Assembly: GCA_030068075.1 (NCBI GenBank)
Contig: CM057824.1
Span: 131,182,414-131,246,413, forward strand
Origin: Paguma larvata
Lineage: Eukaryota; Chordata; Mammalia; Carnivora; Viverridae
Length of the DNA: 64,000 bases
Reading direction: 5' to 3'
The notes under the pieces were generated by a model that had not been told where the DNA came from, searched no databases, and saw nothing but the letters and a program-made list of their open reading frames with translations. Shown in pieces: positions 24,370 through 35,204 of this stretch (positions are counted from its first letter, which is position 1; every line of letters starts with the position of its first letter). A program made the translations under genes and the position numbers.

Positions 24370-25880
24370 TACAAACACAGGTTTTATGGAGTGGCTTGAT
24401 TAGAAACTACATTTTCCACTGATCTTGGAACTTTTAAGACAGTGTTGGCAAGGTGGATTGGGTCATCAATAAAATCCATGCATTTCTTACTTACCGTAGT
24501 AGGCAAGATTAGGATCTGAGGCAATGAAGACAATTGTCAATGCCTCTGTGTTCCTTGGATGAGGAATAGTAAAGTTCCTATAAATAGGAATTTGGCCACC
24601 TACCACACACCTGGAAATAATGGCTAAGAAAGGAGATGATTCATTTAAAGGTGAGAAATGGAAAATTAGGTTGACCGATAAACAATTTTCAGCCTTACAA
24701 TAACAATGCAACAATCCAACAGTTCACAAATCAAATCTCCATATCTAAAAAGTAAATTAACATTTTTTGAAAGGATCTCTAAACATTCTGAGTAGGGAAA
24801 AAATAATCTATCATCCCCCATTTATATGTAGGGCTTCCAGATAATGGAATGCAGTACCCTTAAAAGAGAAATTCAGATTAAAGTTTCATCTCTTATAAAC
24901 TAAATCTTTTATCCCAAAATGAAAGTGCTGCATTTTTCAATGAATGTGGTTTCTTCGATATTTAGAATTCAATATATGCGAGAGCTGAATGAAAAGGAGC
25001 TTAATTGCTTGAAGGACAATGTGTAACAGGGAATGGAAAGGAACAAGATATTGGACTCGTGCATTTTCCGTCAATTTCAGTGCATCTTTTTAGTCATGGT
25101 TATCTCTAAGCCTGGAGGTAGTTTTTTCCTGTATATCAAAAAATCTTTAATTAATCATTTGCTGGTGCATATAAAAAATGAAATGAATTAGATTTCAGCT
25201 CTGAATTATCCATAGTAATGAAGAGTCACATATAATTTAACAATTATAATATGGAGGGAATCGGTAAATATTTTTGCAATAAAGTTAGATACACAGACTC
25301 TGCTACCCCATGCATGCACTTTCGGCTAATCATTGCTCTGCTTTTGTATCCAGCTCCTAACTGCTTTAACTTCATTCTTTTGGTTGGATTCCCCAAAATC
25401 AAGGAGTTGAAAAAGCAGCTTATCCAAAAGCCATATAAGCTCATGGGATTTTGCAAAACATGATTCATCATCATTATCTATGTTATTCTCTGGTTCCCGT
25501 CTCAATATGCCAACCTTTTGTGAAGATGGCTTACTAAATGAATTGTATATCTCTGTAACTAGATGATATAATACTCGGTAGAGGTCGATATTATCTATTC
25601 TAAAAGAAAAGTTGAGTTTCTTATGTTTTAAATCTCTCCATCAGAACATTTTTCTCTCTAGCGCTATAGTGACCTTTGCTCATGTATGCTCTGATCACAT
25701 GCATGCAACACTCTCGGCTGTGGGTGGGAGTTTTCCTTTAGTTTTAACTGGTAAGTCCTTGTTCATACTCTAGAGCACTAAAATACAAATGAAATATTTT
25801 TTTTTTTATTTTAGAGAGAGAAGTGATTTCCTAGGTCCTTGCTTTTAAAATATGTAGCCTAATTGACAGGGTATTTGACG
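24370..25880. other. unannotated sequence
   Basis: No gene or confident repeat. The overlapping ORFs at 25244-25474 (minus) and 25251-25463 (plus) are mirror images of one open stretch with no recognisable motif. Confidence 0.4.
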
Positions 25881-25885
25881 TTTAA

Positions 25886-25886
<1 letters not shown>

Positions 25887-25918
<32 letters not shown>
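25887..25918. repeat. (AC)n microsatellite abutting an LTR
   Basis: A pure CA run of about 16 units that ends exactly where the antisense LTR begins at TGTTGCAG. Confidence 0.95.
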
Positions 25919-25921
<3 letters not shown>

Positions 25922-26400
25922 TGCAGTGTGTTGTCAAACGCTGAATAGAAGCGAGGCGAGATTTTATTTACTACCAGGGGCCAAACCTGATCTCCTGATC
26001 TTAAGGAGAATATGCAGAAAATGGCGCCAAAATGGCAACAGTGGGTTTATATGGATTTTAGCAAGTCAGAGCACGTCATCATTTAGTTAACCAATTACAA
26101 TTTATAGCATTTCATGGTAGCCAATTATATTGTGACGCACAGACTTTAGTTTTGGTGGGAACCTATCAATTTTTAAAGTTCTTTGTCTTAAGACAGTTTA
26201 AAATGAACAATCATAGTTAGACACCTAAGATACCACGGGGCAATGAGTACGTGACTTTTTACATGTGGATCTTGCCTAGGCCTGGTCTTGGTTGAAGAGG
26301 GTGGGGGAGTATTTCCCATCCTAAGTTATCTATTTAGGGAGCAGGGGAAGTTACAGAAGCGAGATGGGGTGGTTAGTAATTTAAATTGACCTATTACAAT
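25919..26400 (-). mobile_element. antisense ERV LTR (probable solo LTR)
   Basis: The plus strand begins TGTTGCAGTGTG, so the minus strand ends in CACACTGCAACA, a normal LTR 3' end in CA. On the minus strand an AATAAA poly-A signal lies about 40 bases before that end (plus 'attttattta' near 25961-25970) and a TATA-like ATATAAA lies upstream (plus 'tttatat' near 26046-26052). Such TATA/poly-A spacing fits a gammaretrovirus-like (ERV1) LTR. The far boundary, somewhere before the ACAT tract at about 26400, and the target duplication are unresolved. No viral coding sequence is present. Confidence 0.5.
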
Positions 26401-26469
26401 ACATACATACATAGGATTGATCTATTTCTGACCTTCTCTTAATGAGTTATTATAGGAATTCTAGCTCAG

Positions 26470-26492
26470 TGTGTGTGTGTGTGTGTGTGTGA
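26470..26492. repeat. (GT)n microsatellite
   Basis: Uninterrupted GT run of about 11 units. Confidence 0.95.
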
Positions 26493-26499
26493 TATCATT

Positions 26500-28685
26500 T
26501 TTGGTTAAAGCAAACACACTTAAAATTCCCAGATGTGCAATGTGATGATTAAGATTTCTAGTAGGTTGGCTTCCAGGCATTTTGGACGTGCAAATTTTCT
26601 TTGGAGAGGGTTAGTATAAACACCTGACAAAATTCTCTGATTGGAGCAAATGACACTCTACCTCAGCCATCAACATCTTTTCTCTTTTGTAAATTTAAGA
26701 GAGAAGACGAATGGAAAGAATTTAAAACTAGTTCTTTGGTAATTAGCCATGACTAGAGCAATTCAAATTCACAACCTAATGGCAATTTTGAATTGGTTTA
26801 CATTACTTAAAGCGAAATGTTCTCACTTGGATCTATCATCCATTAAATAAGACATATTAATAAATGCTATTTTAAAAAGCAAATCTTAATTGAATACAAG
26901 ATACTTATAGAAGATGGGTTCATCTTGCCGAGGGCAATTTTTACTGCCTGCTAGAAATGGTGTATTCTCAAACTCAAAGGAAATAAGAGGTTTTTAGAAA
27001 CCACACTCCCATTTCTAAAACGAAACAGATACAATGGCCATTTTTTTCCTCCCTAAGGGACAGGCGGCTCTCTCACATCTTTGCCCCCTTCTCTGAAGGA
27101 TTGTCCTGGGTTCAACTATATATCCCAACGAAAAGTCTATGATATATAATATAAAAGCCATGTAGCCTTCCCTTCTTAAAGAGACAATAAAGTTTTCACC
27201 TTTTTGGATATATGTTAAGTTCTTACCTCAGAAAGTTTACAATAGATAATACAAAATACGAAAAATAGTCTGATACTCTTCCACTCTATGTAAAAAGGTT
27301 TTCCTTGGTTAAAGTATTTCTGAATTAAAGTAAAAATATTGTATATCTATATATTATTACGAAGTGATTTATAGTATGGTTCATAAAGTCAAAATATTTC
27401 ATATCTATATATTATTATGAAGTGATTTATATTATGGTTCAGTTTATCTAGGGAAAGTGAAGTATCCAAAAATATCTTCTTATCATAAGCAAAACATAAA
27501 AAAAAAACAGTAAAATAAAAAATAAGGGTTTTCCACAATGAAAGAAATAATATAAAGGAGGCTTCTTTTTGCTTTGGAGCCATGCAGATATTTCATATAA
27601 ATATTAAACAAAATTAAATTAAAAATCCAAAATAATACAAACAAAAGCAAAATGTAACAAATACATATAAATATGCACAAAGTTGGTCATATCCACACAC
27701 AGGGGAATTATGCCAAATGGATTTAAAACACAGTAATTTGACTATAAATTTGTAGTAGAACCAAAATAAGTGTTGTAAAAATATTATTTTTTTCAAAAAC
27801 CATATTGCTTAAAGTGGTGTTAATATTTCCATTCTGAGATACCTGTATGTATTGTAAAGTATACGAATTGAGTAATTGATATAATATTTTAGTTCTGTCA
27901 CTCCCAATGTCCTAGAAAAATGACCTTCCCATCATAAGTAAAGGAGATAAAAATATAAGGTAAATTGATTAAATAAAATTTCTATGATCTGACATTTTAA
28001 ATTAATATTACCATGAATTTATTATGTACTTTATCTTGAAAATCAGAAAATAGTAACGAAAATTTTCTAGCACTTTTTTAAGAAGACCTAGAAACAATGG
28101 CTTATTTCTTAGTAATAGCATGTCTAGGTAATACCCAGATGGTCTTTCCACAGAAAGATGAGCCAGGCTATGGAGGAGAAATGTCTTATTCTATCTACGA
28201 ATAATATATTATACAAGATGAGTCCTCATATCCCTATTAGACAGCAAGGAAGCTCTCGGAAAATATTACTATCATTTCAAAAAAAAAAGTCAGCAACCCA
28301 AGAGAAGAAGCCTCCACTGACCACAGGTAGCTGAGGCTTGACCTCACAAAAAATAAATCCATCAAATGTATTTAGACCCATAAGTTAGTTAAATTTTTTA
28401 AAAATTCATTTTTGAAACTTAAAAAACTATGTTATCAGCTGCTAAACTTTAAAAAAAAGTATTTCAGTCTTTCTCTTAAAAATACTATGTGCTGCTGGGT
28501 AATCAAACAAGAAATGATGGGAAACTTTTTTTTAATAGAAATTTTCCAGGTAATACATGAAAAAAGAACAATTGGATGAGGGTATTTTTTTTCAATCTTC
28601 AGTGAGATATTAATTCTATGTATTAATCACCAATCACTAATAATAATAATAAAAAAAGACAACCAGATCATGTGTGTTGCCTGAA
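26500..28685. other. unannotated AT-rich sequence
   Basis: No gene or confident repeat except the 58-bp duplication. Minus-strand ORFs at 27389-27796 overlap one another, are extremely Phe/Tyr/Leu-rich and reflect AT composition. Confidence 0.4.
27333..27441. repeat. 58-bp diverged tandem duplication
   Basis: The unit containing TATCTATATATTATTA, AAGTGATTTATA and TATGGTTCA starts at 27333 and again at 27391, with a handful of substitutions. It is AT-rich and older than the 21- and 30-bp duplications in the window. Confidence 0.85.
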
Positions 28686-28689
28686 GAAA

Positions 28690-29019
28690 AATTTGTGTCT
28701 TTGTGGTAAGGTTCCCTCACTAAGGAGAGAGAAAAAAAAAAAAAAAAGAAAACTTCAAGGTAATCTGGCTATCCACCTATGTGACAATATCCTTCATGAC
28801 CTTGTAAACTGAGAGTATTTAATTAGACTTCACGTTTGTGTGTGTTACTATATATGGGAGACAAAGAAATAGAAAATGTATTAAAAAAACTGCCACGTGA
28901 CATTCGGTGCTCAGCTCTCAGGTGCGAACCCAACTAAGCGGTGCAGGCATGAATAAACTTGCTTCCTGGAAATTAAAAAGCCTCGATGTCATGACTCTTT
29001 GTGTGAGAATCCTGCCACG
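28690..29019 (+). mobile_element. ERV1-type LTR, copy A
   Basis: This sequence aligns over its 3' three-quarters with the LTR at 59875-60323: shared blocks are CTAAGGAGAG, 'tgacaatatccttcatgacc', ATATGGGAGACAAA, 'aacccaactaagcggtgc' and GTGTGAGAATCCTGC. A poly-A signal AATAAA is at 28952-28957 and the end is CCACG where copy B has TACA. An A run of about 19 at 28733-28751 sits where copy B has an AAAAC array. The 5' boundary is unclear and could lie near 28603. No internal viral genes flank it. Confidence 0.7.
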
Positions 29020-29032
29020 TCTGTTGAAAACA

Positions 29033-29057
29033 ACAACAATAACAACAACGACGATGT
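29033..29057. repeat. (AAC)n short tandem repeat
   Basis: AAC/AAT units follow within 15 bases of the end of LTR copy A. Confidence 0.8.
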
Positions 29058-29274
29058 ATAGATACGTTATAAAACAATCTTGTTAAGGAATCAAACCTGT
29101 ATCTAGATTTCATTAACTAATGCATAGGGTATACCATGAACTGAGAAAGCAGTTCTTTACTTCACTGCAATATACTCAGCCAAATCCAGAATGTGGGAAA
29201 TGCTACGAAACAAAAACTAAAAACAAAACAAAATGGAAATAACACAAGACACAAAAACAGCTTAATCAACAAAC

Positions 29275-29362
29275 AAATGAAAAGGAGAGAAATGGAGACA
29301 GAGGACAGAGAAAGAGAGACAAAGAGGAGAGAGAACCAAAAGTAGAGGGAAAGAAACTTAAA
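29275..29362. repeat. GA-rich low-complexity tract
   Basis: Nearly all-purine stretch of GAGA and GGAGA units on the plus strand. Nothing else is seen between 29060 and 29540. Confidence 0.8.
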
Positions 29363-29542
29363 AAAACAATAGCAGTTTACATATATTTTAAAGCACAGTT
29401 AGAAATTGTGATACTTATAGAATGATTGGAATTTGAATACTGACACTGAATATTAAAAGTATTTCCACAAATTTTAGGTGTATTAAACATATGTGGTTAT
29501 ATTTTTTAAAAGGGTTACCTTTTAAGATACTTACCCTGAACC

Positions 29543-29762
29543 AGGCACCTGTGTGGCTCAGTCTGTTGAGCATCTGACTCGATTTCCGCTCAGGTCATGA
29601 TGCCAAGGTCCTGGGATTCAGCCCTGCACATCCTTTCCCTGCTGAGCATGCAGACTGCTTGGGATTCTTTCCCTCCCCTTCTGTTCCTCCCCTGCTTCTA
29701 CTCAATTGTTCTCTCTCTAAAAATAAATAAATAAATAAATAAAAATAAATAAAAAAATAAAA
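29543..29762 (+). repeat. CanSINE
   Basis: Head AGGCACCTGTGTGGCTCAGT, 'tgagcatctgactcgatttccgctcaggtcatgat', 'gggattc', pyrimidine-rich tail 'ttgttctctctctaaa' and a long (AAAT)n tail. The older 'ctgggattcagccctgca' version of the middle is present. Target duplication not clear. Confidence 0.95.
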
Positions 29763-30341
29763 AATACATACTTAACTATATGAAAGAAATGTTATTATGT
29801 ATCTTATTTGCTTTAAAATAAAAATAGAGGTGGGAGTGGGTGGAGATACGGATTACACATGAGTTGAAAAGAAATCCCACCATAAGTGGATAATTTTGGC
29901 AGCTGAGCCATGCACACAAGCGATCTATTACATTATGAATCTACTTTTCGATTCGTGGGGAAATTTTCCATTATAAAAGTTAAAAACAATGTTAACATTT
30001 AGAGAAAGTGAGAACACTTGAGCACTTAGTTTACTTAAGCAATTTTATGTGTTTATTTGAAGTAACTTAAAGACACATTCTGCTTTCGAGAACAACATTG
30101 CCCGAAATGGTAACCACCAGTCACCTGTGAATACTGAGCTCTTGAAATGTAGCTAATTCAAATTGAGATGTAAACATACAATACATTTCATATACAGTAT
30201 AAAATGTACAATATCCTATTTATAATTCTTATGTTGATAACTTGCTGAAATGATGATATTTTGAATATAATGGTTCATGCAAATATCTTAATGGATGGAT
30301 TTTCTTGATTCTTTTAACGTTCTTAATGTGGCGATGAGAAA

Positions 30342-30401
30342 GTTTAAAATTACACGTGTCATTTATATTATGTTTAAAATTACATGTGTCATTTATATTA
30401 T
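30342..30401. repeat. 30-bp tandem duplication
   Basis: Two consecutive 30-bp units starting GTTTAAAATTACA (30342-30371 and 30372-30401) differ at one base (CACGTG versus CATGTG), a CpG-type transition. Confidence 0.93.
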
Positions 30402-30507
30402 GTTTCTGCTGACTGTTCTAGATAAAATAACAAGCTAAATTCTACTAAGGTCTCTTTAAAATTAGCTTTAAGATAGAAATATACCTGATTTCAATATGCA
30501 GATAATT

Positions 30508-30742
30508 GGGGCACCTGGGTTGCTCAGTTGGTTAAGGATCTAACTCTTGATTTCAGCTCAGGTCATGATCTCACAGTTTGGGAGATGAAGCCCCACATCT
30601 GACTCCACTCTGACAGCATGCAGCCCCCTGGGGTCTCTCTCCCTCTCTCACTGTCCCTCCCTCCCTCTACACCCCTCCCCAGGTAGCCTGAGCAGGCATT
30701 CTTTCTCTCTCTCTCTCAAAATGAATAAATAAACATTTAAAA
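30508..30742 (+). repeat. CanSINE with perfect target duplication
   Basis: Head GGGGCACCTGGGTTGCTCAG, full middle, CT-rich segment and AATAAATAAACATTTAAA tail. Perfect 15-bp target duplication AATATGCAGATAATT at 30493-30507 and 30743-30757. Confidence 0.98.
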
Positions 30743-30759
30743 AATATGCAGATAATTAT

Positions 30760-31925
30760 AACAGGCTAAAGTATTTTACCCATCAAGAAAAACAATAACA
30801 AACAACAAATTACTTATTCACCTAGCAGGATGTACTATAGAGAAATGAAAAGAAAAAAAGGAATAAATTCAAAGTCCAAAATAAAATATTCTCTGAATGT
30901 TGCTAATTTCCTGAATTTTATCACTTAATTGATTAAACGTAGAAAAATAAAATATACTTTTGTTATTTTGTTAAATGATTGATCATTATTGTGCATAATC
31001 ACAATTTTAACTGGGAGAGTTTTGTTACATCTTAGAGAAGCACTATAAGAATTAAAATACCCAAATGCTGCAGAATTATGTTTAAATATTTAGTATTGAA
31101 TATTTAAAAATTTATTTCTAGGTTTAATATTTTGTTTTAAGTTTTATCTAAGAGCAACATTTAAGATGAGATTTTGTTGCTCAGTAATTTTATTATCATT
31201 AAATTTCAAAGCTAATTTGGAAAAGGAATAAAGTAAAATATGTGGGTTTAGATAGAAAAATTCCTTGGCCATATCAATTTCTTTTATTTTTCAAGAAAAG
31301 AACCTTAAATAACTATTACTATAATTATATAAAAAATTCTTGAATAAAACTTAGAACCTCATAATTAATTATGTATCATTCCATATATCTATATACATTA
31401 AAAAATAATTCTAACTCCTTTCTCTCAAAAAAGAATAATCTAACTTCTTTCTCTCAAAAAGGATAAAATTCATAGTGTTTTTTATTACTCTGTGACTTTA
31501 TTACTCTGTTATTACTACTTCTTTATTCACGAAGGTCATATTGGATTTGATCTTGATTGGGTCTGAATCTTAATTCTATTATTTATCTGCTTTTTGCAAG
31601 TTCTCTGACATTCTTAATTCTGAGTAGCTGTAAAATACTGGGATCCTATTATCTATTGTGGTTTGGTAGGAATACGTGAACCCAAGAGACAAGAAGAGTA
31701 TTTTATCACTGTGACATCTAACTCCATACAAATTCGAGATAATAGATATTGTAATAAAAGTTTTGTGAAAGTGGTTTCTCTCTCTCTCTCAAAATATCTT
31801 ATTGCACTGTATTCACCCTTCTCTCGTAACGGAGTGAGATGACACCAGGTCTACAGGATAAGATGAAGTGAAGTGAAAGGCACAGGCATTGTGACATAGC
31901 TTTAGGCTCCTATTGACCTTCTGAC
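30760..31925. other. unannotated AT-rich sequence
   Basis: No gene seen. Holds one 30-bp duplication and a short CT run near 31780. Confidence 0.4.
31404..31462. repeat. 30-bp diverged tandem duplication
   Basis: Units beginning AATAATTCTAACTCC (31404) and AATAATCTAACTTC (31434), both continuing TTTCTCTCAAAAA. Confidence 0.85.
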
Positions 31926-32528
31926 CATAGTCAGAAGAAGGATGGATTGTCTGCTTCCTGACAGTGGGGGTCGGGAGGGGGAAGCAGGGGGGGTAAAACT
32001 GAAACCTCAGAAAGTGAAATGGTAGACAAAAAGGGACTGTAATCTATATCGGCGTGCATGCCCATTTGTCTAAAAATTTTCAAAGATGGCTTACTAGCAG
32101 AAAGGAATGGTTTAGCAGGCATCTCTGGTTTTATGACAACACAGATGGTATGATAGGAAAAGATAGGATTCTTTAGGCAGAGACGGAAAGGATAGAACCT
32201 GAGGTCCCTGGGTGGGGAAAAACACCTGTTTTGGAAACATCTGACCATTGTAAACTCTCTCGGGCATAAGATTCCTCATGAGAATGTAACAGACACCACC
32301 TACTCCCCCTCAGGTTTTCCTCAGGAATTTGACAAAGACCTGCTAAAAATAAGTAGTAGAACATAAAACATATGACCCACAGGAATGATAGGGCCATAGA
32401 CCCCCCTGTCATAAAATGGAATCAAACCAATCAGGAATGGACAACCCAGCACCTAGAATTATCAAGCCAATAAGGGTAGGACCTGAGAAGAAACGACGTG
32501 GGAGGGAAGGAAGGGCTGACCAGAAACT

Positions 32529-32534
32529 TATAAA
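32529..32534 (+). promoter_or_regulatory. TATA box of the solo LTR
   Basis: TATAAA lies about 65-90 bases downstream of two CCAAT motifs and about 98 bases before the AATAAA, the usual U3/R arrangement of a gammaretroviral LTR. Activity cannot be judged from sequence. Confidence 0.6.
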
Positions 32535-32631
32535 ACAAGGACCCTTGCATATAGTCATGGGCATTCACTTTCCAATGCCTCTTCTTTTAAAGAGAACTTT
32601 CATATAATTCTTCATTCTGATCTTATACTCT

Positions 32632-32637
32632 AATAAA
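32632..32637 (+). terminator. poly-A signal of the solo LTR
   Basis: AATAAA followed within 30 bases by a T/GT-rich stretch (CATTTTGTGTCC), a plausible polyadenylation site for R. Confidence 0.6.
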
Positions 32638-32739
32638 CTCTTGCCTGCTGCTCATTTTGTGTCCACGTCTTCATTCTTCGAGGTGGTGAGGGCAATGAGC
32701 CCCAGGTACTGAGGTAAAAAATCCTGCAACAATAGTACA

Positions 32740-33685
32740 AGTCTCATGTTTTCCGTAAATGGATGTGCAGTCTTTACAGGTTAGAGGACAGACAGTACTG
32801 AAATCATATCATAATGATATATGGGGTCCTTGCCTTATGGAAGAATATTAGACAATAATAGATGACTAAATAGGGCATTTGTACATGGAAAGAGAATATA
32901 AATGTGGCTTGTATAATCCTCTATTATGTAAATAAAAGTAAATTTGAATATCTATCAGGATTGTATTATTAAATGGAGGGGATAAATTTTAGTGGCTAAA
33001 CTACCTCAGAAGACAAATCACTTCCCTTATATTTTATTCGTTTTTGGACATGAATGCACTGCTTAATAGAAAGGCTGAACTACGGAATTACGTGGAGGCT
33101 GCATGACTGACTGAATACAAAAAGTGAGGTCACATCATTTTTACCCGGTGAGTATGTTCTACATACTTCTTTGAATGGCAGTGCTAAAATTTTTCCATCA
33201 ATGCACCCCTGTACATTGCTGAAGGACACAGAGAATACTCAATTTTTAATTCATTTTAAGAAGTTATTTCCACATGATTACTGGTATGTGATTCTTGTAT
33301 TTTCTTAGGACAATTCCTTTCCTAAGGAGTAATAAAACTAGAAAGAACATTTCAACTTCATTTGTATCAGCTTCTCACATCATTCCCCTTTGGCACTATC
33401 AGCATAAATGAGTCTCAATCTATTTTGGTTTCCATTGGCATCAGAAAAGGACTAGCAGTTCCTCTCTGGCAGCCAGCAAAACAGAAAACACACAAAATCA
33501 GTTCTTAAATTTTAAAGTGCTCTTTTTTCTTGGCAGTTGTAACTGTGACTCACAGTTCAGGAGTGTGGTGAAAATGTAGGTGTGACTTTTGTGTGACGTA
33601 TCATTGTAAAGTCGCTTACTTAAGAACATCAACAATTTCATGTACTCAAGACTTCTTAAGAAAAATAAGGCAAACCTAGAGAAAG
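32740..33685. other. unannotated sequence
   Basis: No gene or confident repeat seen. Confidence 0.4.
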
Positions 33686-33689
33686 TTCA

Positions 33690-33917
33690 TTTTTTTTAAT
33701 TTTATAATAGTTTATTTTCAAATTGGTTTACATATAACACCCAGTGTTCATCCCAACATGTGCCCTTTTTAATGCCCATCACCCCCTCTCCCCCCTCCCT
33801 CATCCCTCTTACCCTCAGTTTTTTTCTTAGTCTTTGAGAGTCTCTTATGTTTTATCTCCCTCCCTCTCTGTGTCTTTTTTTCCTTTCCCCTCTTCCCCTC
33901 CCCCTGGTTTTTTATTC
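33690..33917 (-). mobile_element. 5'-truncated carnivoran L1 3' end
   Basis: Plus strand reads T-rich, 'ataatagtttattttcaaattgg', TTTACATATAACACCCAGTG, 'ttcatcccaacatgtgcc' and then the CT-rich anti-sense 3' UTR. This is the same L1 subfamily as at 49277 and 60825. Only about 228 bp of 3' UTR remain, with no ORF2. Confidence 0.92.
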
Positions 33918-33979
33918 TAGACAGTTTCTCTAATTTCTTCAGGCATAATCCTAATCTTAAATAAGAATATAGGCAGTGT

Positions 33980-34078
33980 TTCAAAGGAAAGGAGGAAGAA
34001 AGGAAGAGAGGGAGGAAAGGAAGGAAAGAAGGAAGAGAAGGAAGGAAGGGAGGAAGGAAGGAAGAAGGGAAAAAGAAA
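33980..34078. repeat. (GGAA)n purine tract
   Basis: About 95 bases of almost pure purine in GGAA/GGAAA/GAGG units. GGAA arrays can serve as ETS-factor response elements elsewhere, but this one has no gene context. Confidence 0.92.
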
Positions 34079-34084
34079 TTTATT

Positions 34085-34790
34085 TAGGAGAAATTACAAG
34101 GGCTTACAAGTGCCTGCCTGCTATTTCAAGATTCAATACAGTCTTCTGGATTTTAAATCACAAAGCATCTACTTGTGGAGGAACAAAAAGAAACTTCAGT
34201 GCCAAATCAGCCCGTTTGAAAGAACATATCCTCCCAAGAATGATGATCTATAATTAATGCCAATCATTTGAGGAAGATTAGAAACTATACACCAGCTTAA
34301 AGGAAAAGTGATTTCCACCCACTATCTTTATAGAGAGAAATTGTGATTAGATTCAGTGGAAAAGCATATTTTGGGGTGGTAAAGATGAGATGACGATGAT
34401 GATGATGGTGGTGATGGTGATGGAGACCGAGTGTACGCCAGAAGAGTTTGAGTCAAAGCGGTAAAAACAATCAAAGACAATGAAACATTCATTTTAGTTT
34501 AAAATAATAATTTAAATAATTCTTTATTATGATCTTTTACTTTCTTAAATGACTTTCATTTTCTTGTACTCATCCTGAATAAACATTCTTTTGATTATAG
34601 GTAAGTATTTTTCTTTGTGTTCAGTGCTCATACTTAGCTCATGATTGTGGCTGGCTGGATTTACTCAACTGCACATCGAGTTTTCAAAATAAGTTTAGTT
34701 TAACACTTATTTAGGCTTTAAACACTGCTTCATGGCTCCTACTGTATTTTTCTGGTTAGCTCAGTCTGGAACCCTCCAAAACAACATATT
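34085..34790. other. unannotated sequence
   Basis: Contains a short GAT/GGT trinucleotide tract at about 34388-34424. Nothing else is assigned. Confidence 0.4.
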
Positions 34791-34794
34791 CTAC

Positions 34795-35200
34795 CTTATT
34801 TTCCAATTATCTATTCCCATGTAACAAATGATCCCAAAATTTAGTGGTTCAAATCAATGATTTCTCATTAATATGTCTCATAGTTCTGCAATTTGCCTCT
34901 GCTCAGCTGACTACTCATCTCCTTTAGTTGTGGGCCAATCATGTCCCAGGATAGACTAGTCCGGATTCTTAACTGTGCTGCACACTAAAAGTGGGTACCT
35001 AACTCTGATGTTTGGTAGTTTGGTGCTTCTTTCCTTATCTCTCTCTCTATGGTATCTTATTCCCTATGGCCCCTCCTCATGTCTTTCTCTTCTTATAGCA
35101 TGTTGGGCTCAGGATATCAGTACTTCTTATAAAGAGCTGGCTTCCAAGAACAGGAATCAGAAGCTGAATGTCCAATTAAAGTCTACATGAAGAACAGACA
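34795..35200 (+). repeat. possible ancient mammalian interspersed repeat
   Basis: 'attatctattcccatgtaacaaatgatcccaaaatttagtggttcaaatcaa', then 'ctcatagttctgcaatt', 'ctgctcagctgactactc' and 'ggcttccaagaacaggaatcagaagctgaatg' follow a familiar ancient repeat order. Family name not secure. Confidence 0.4.
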
Positions 35201-35204
35201 CAGT

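Larger units (their letters stand above)
31931..32731 (+). mobile_element. solo ERV1-type LTR, 801 bp
   Basis: A 4-bp target duplication ATAG flanks the element (31927-31930 and 32732-32735), the size made by gammaretroviral integrases. The right end is TGCAACA; the left end begins TC, presumably a mutated TG. U3 is GC-rich with a G run (31978-31993) and two CCAAT boxes (near 32436 and 32464). TATAAA is at 32529-32534, the poly-A signal AATAAA at 32632-32637, and a U5-like region follows. There is no primer-binding site, gag, pol or env beside it, so it is a recombined solo LTR. It could still act as a promoter or poly-A site. Small ORFs within it are fortuitous. Confidence 0.85.

Noticed and set aside
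27389..27796. Three overlapping minus-strand ORFs rich in Phe, Tyr, Ile and Leu resembling membrane proteins
   Set aside because: The composition follows from AT-rich DNA, and the frames overlap one another with no conserved motif.
33980..34078. GGAA array as an ETS-driven enhancer
   Set aside because: Sequence type fits, but there is no nearby gene or promoter to support a role.
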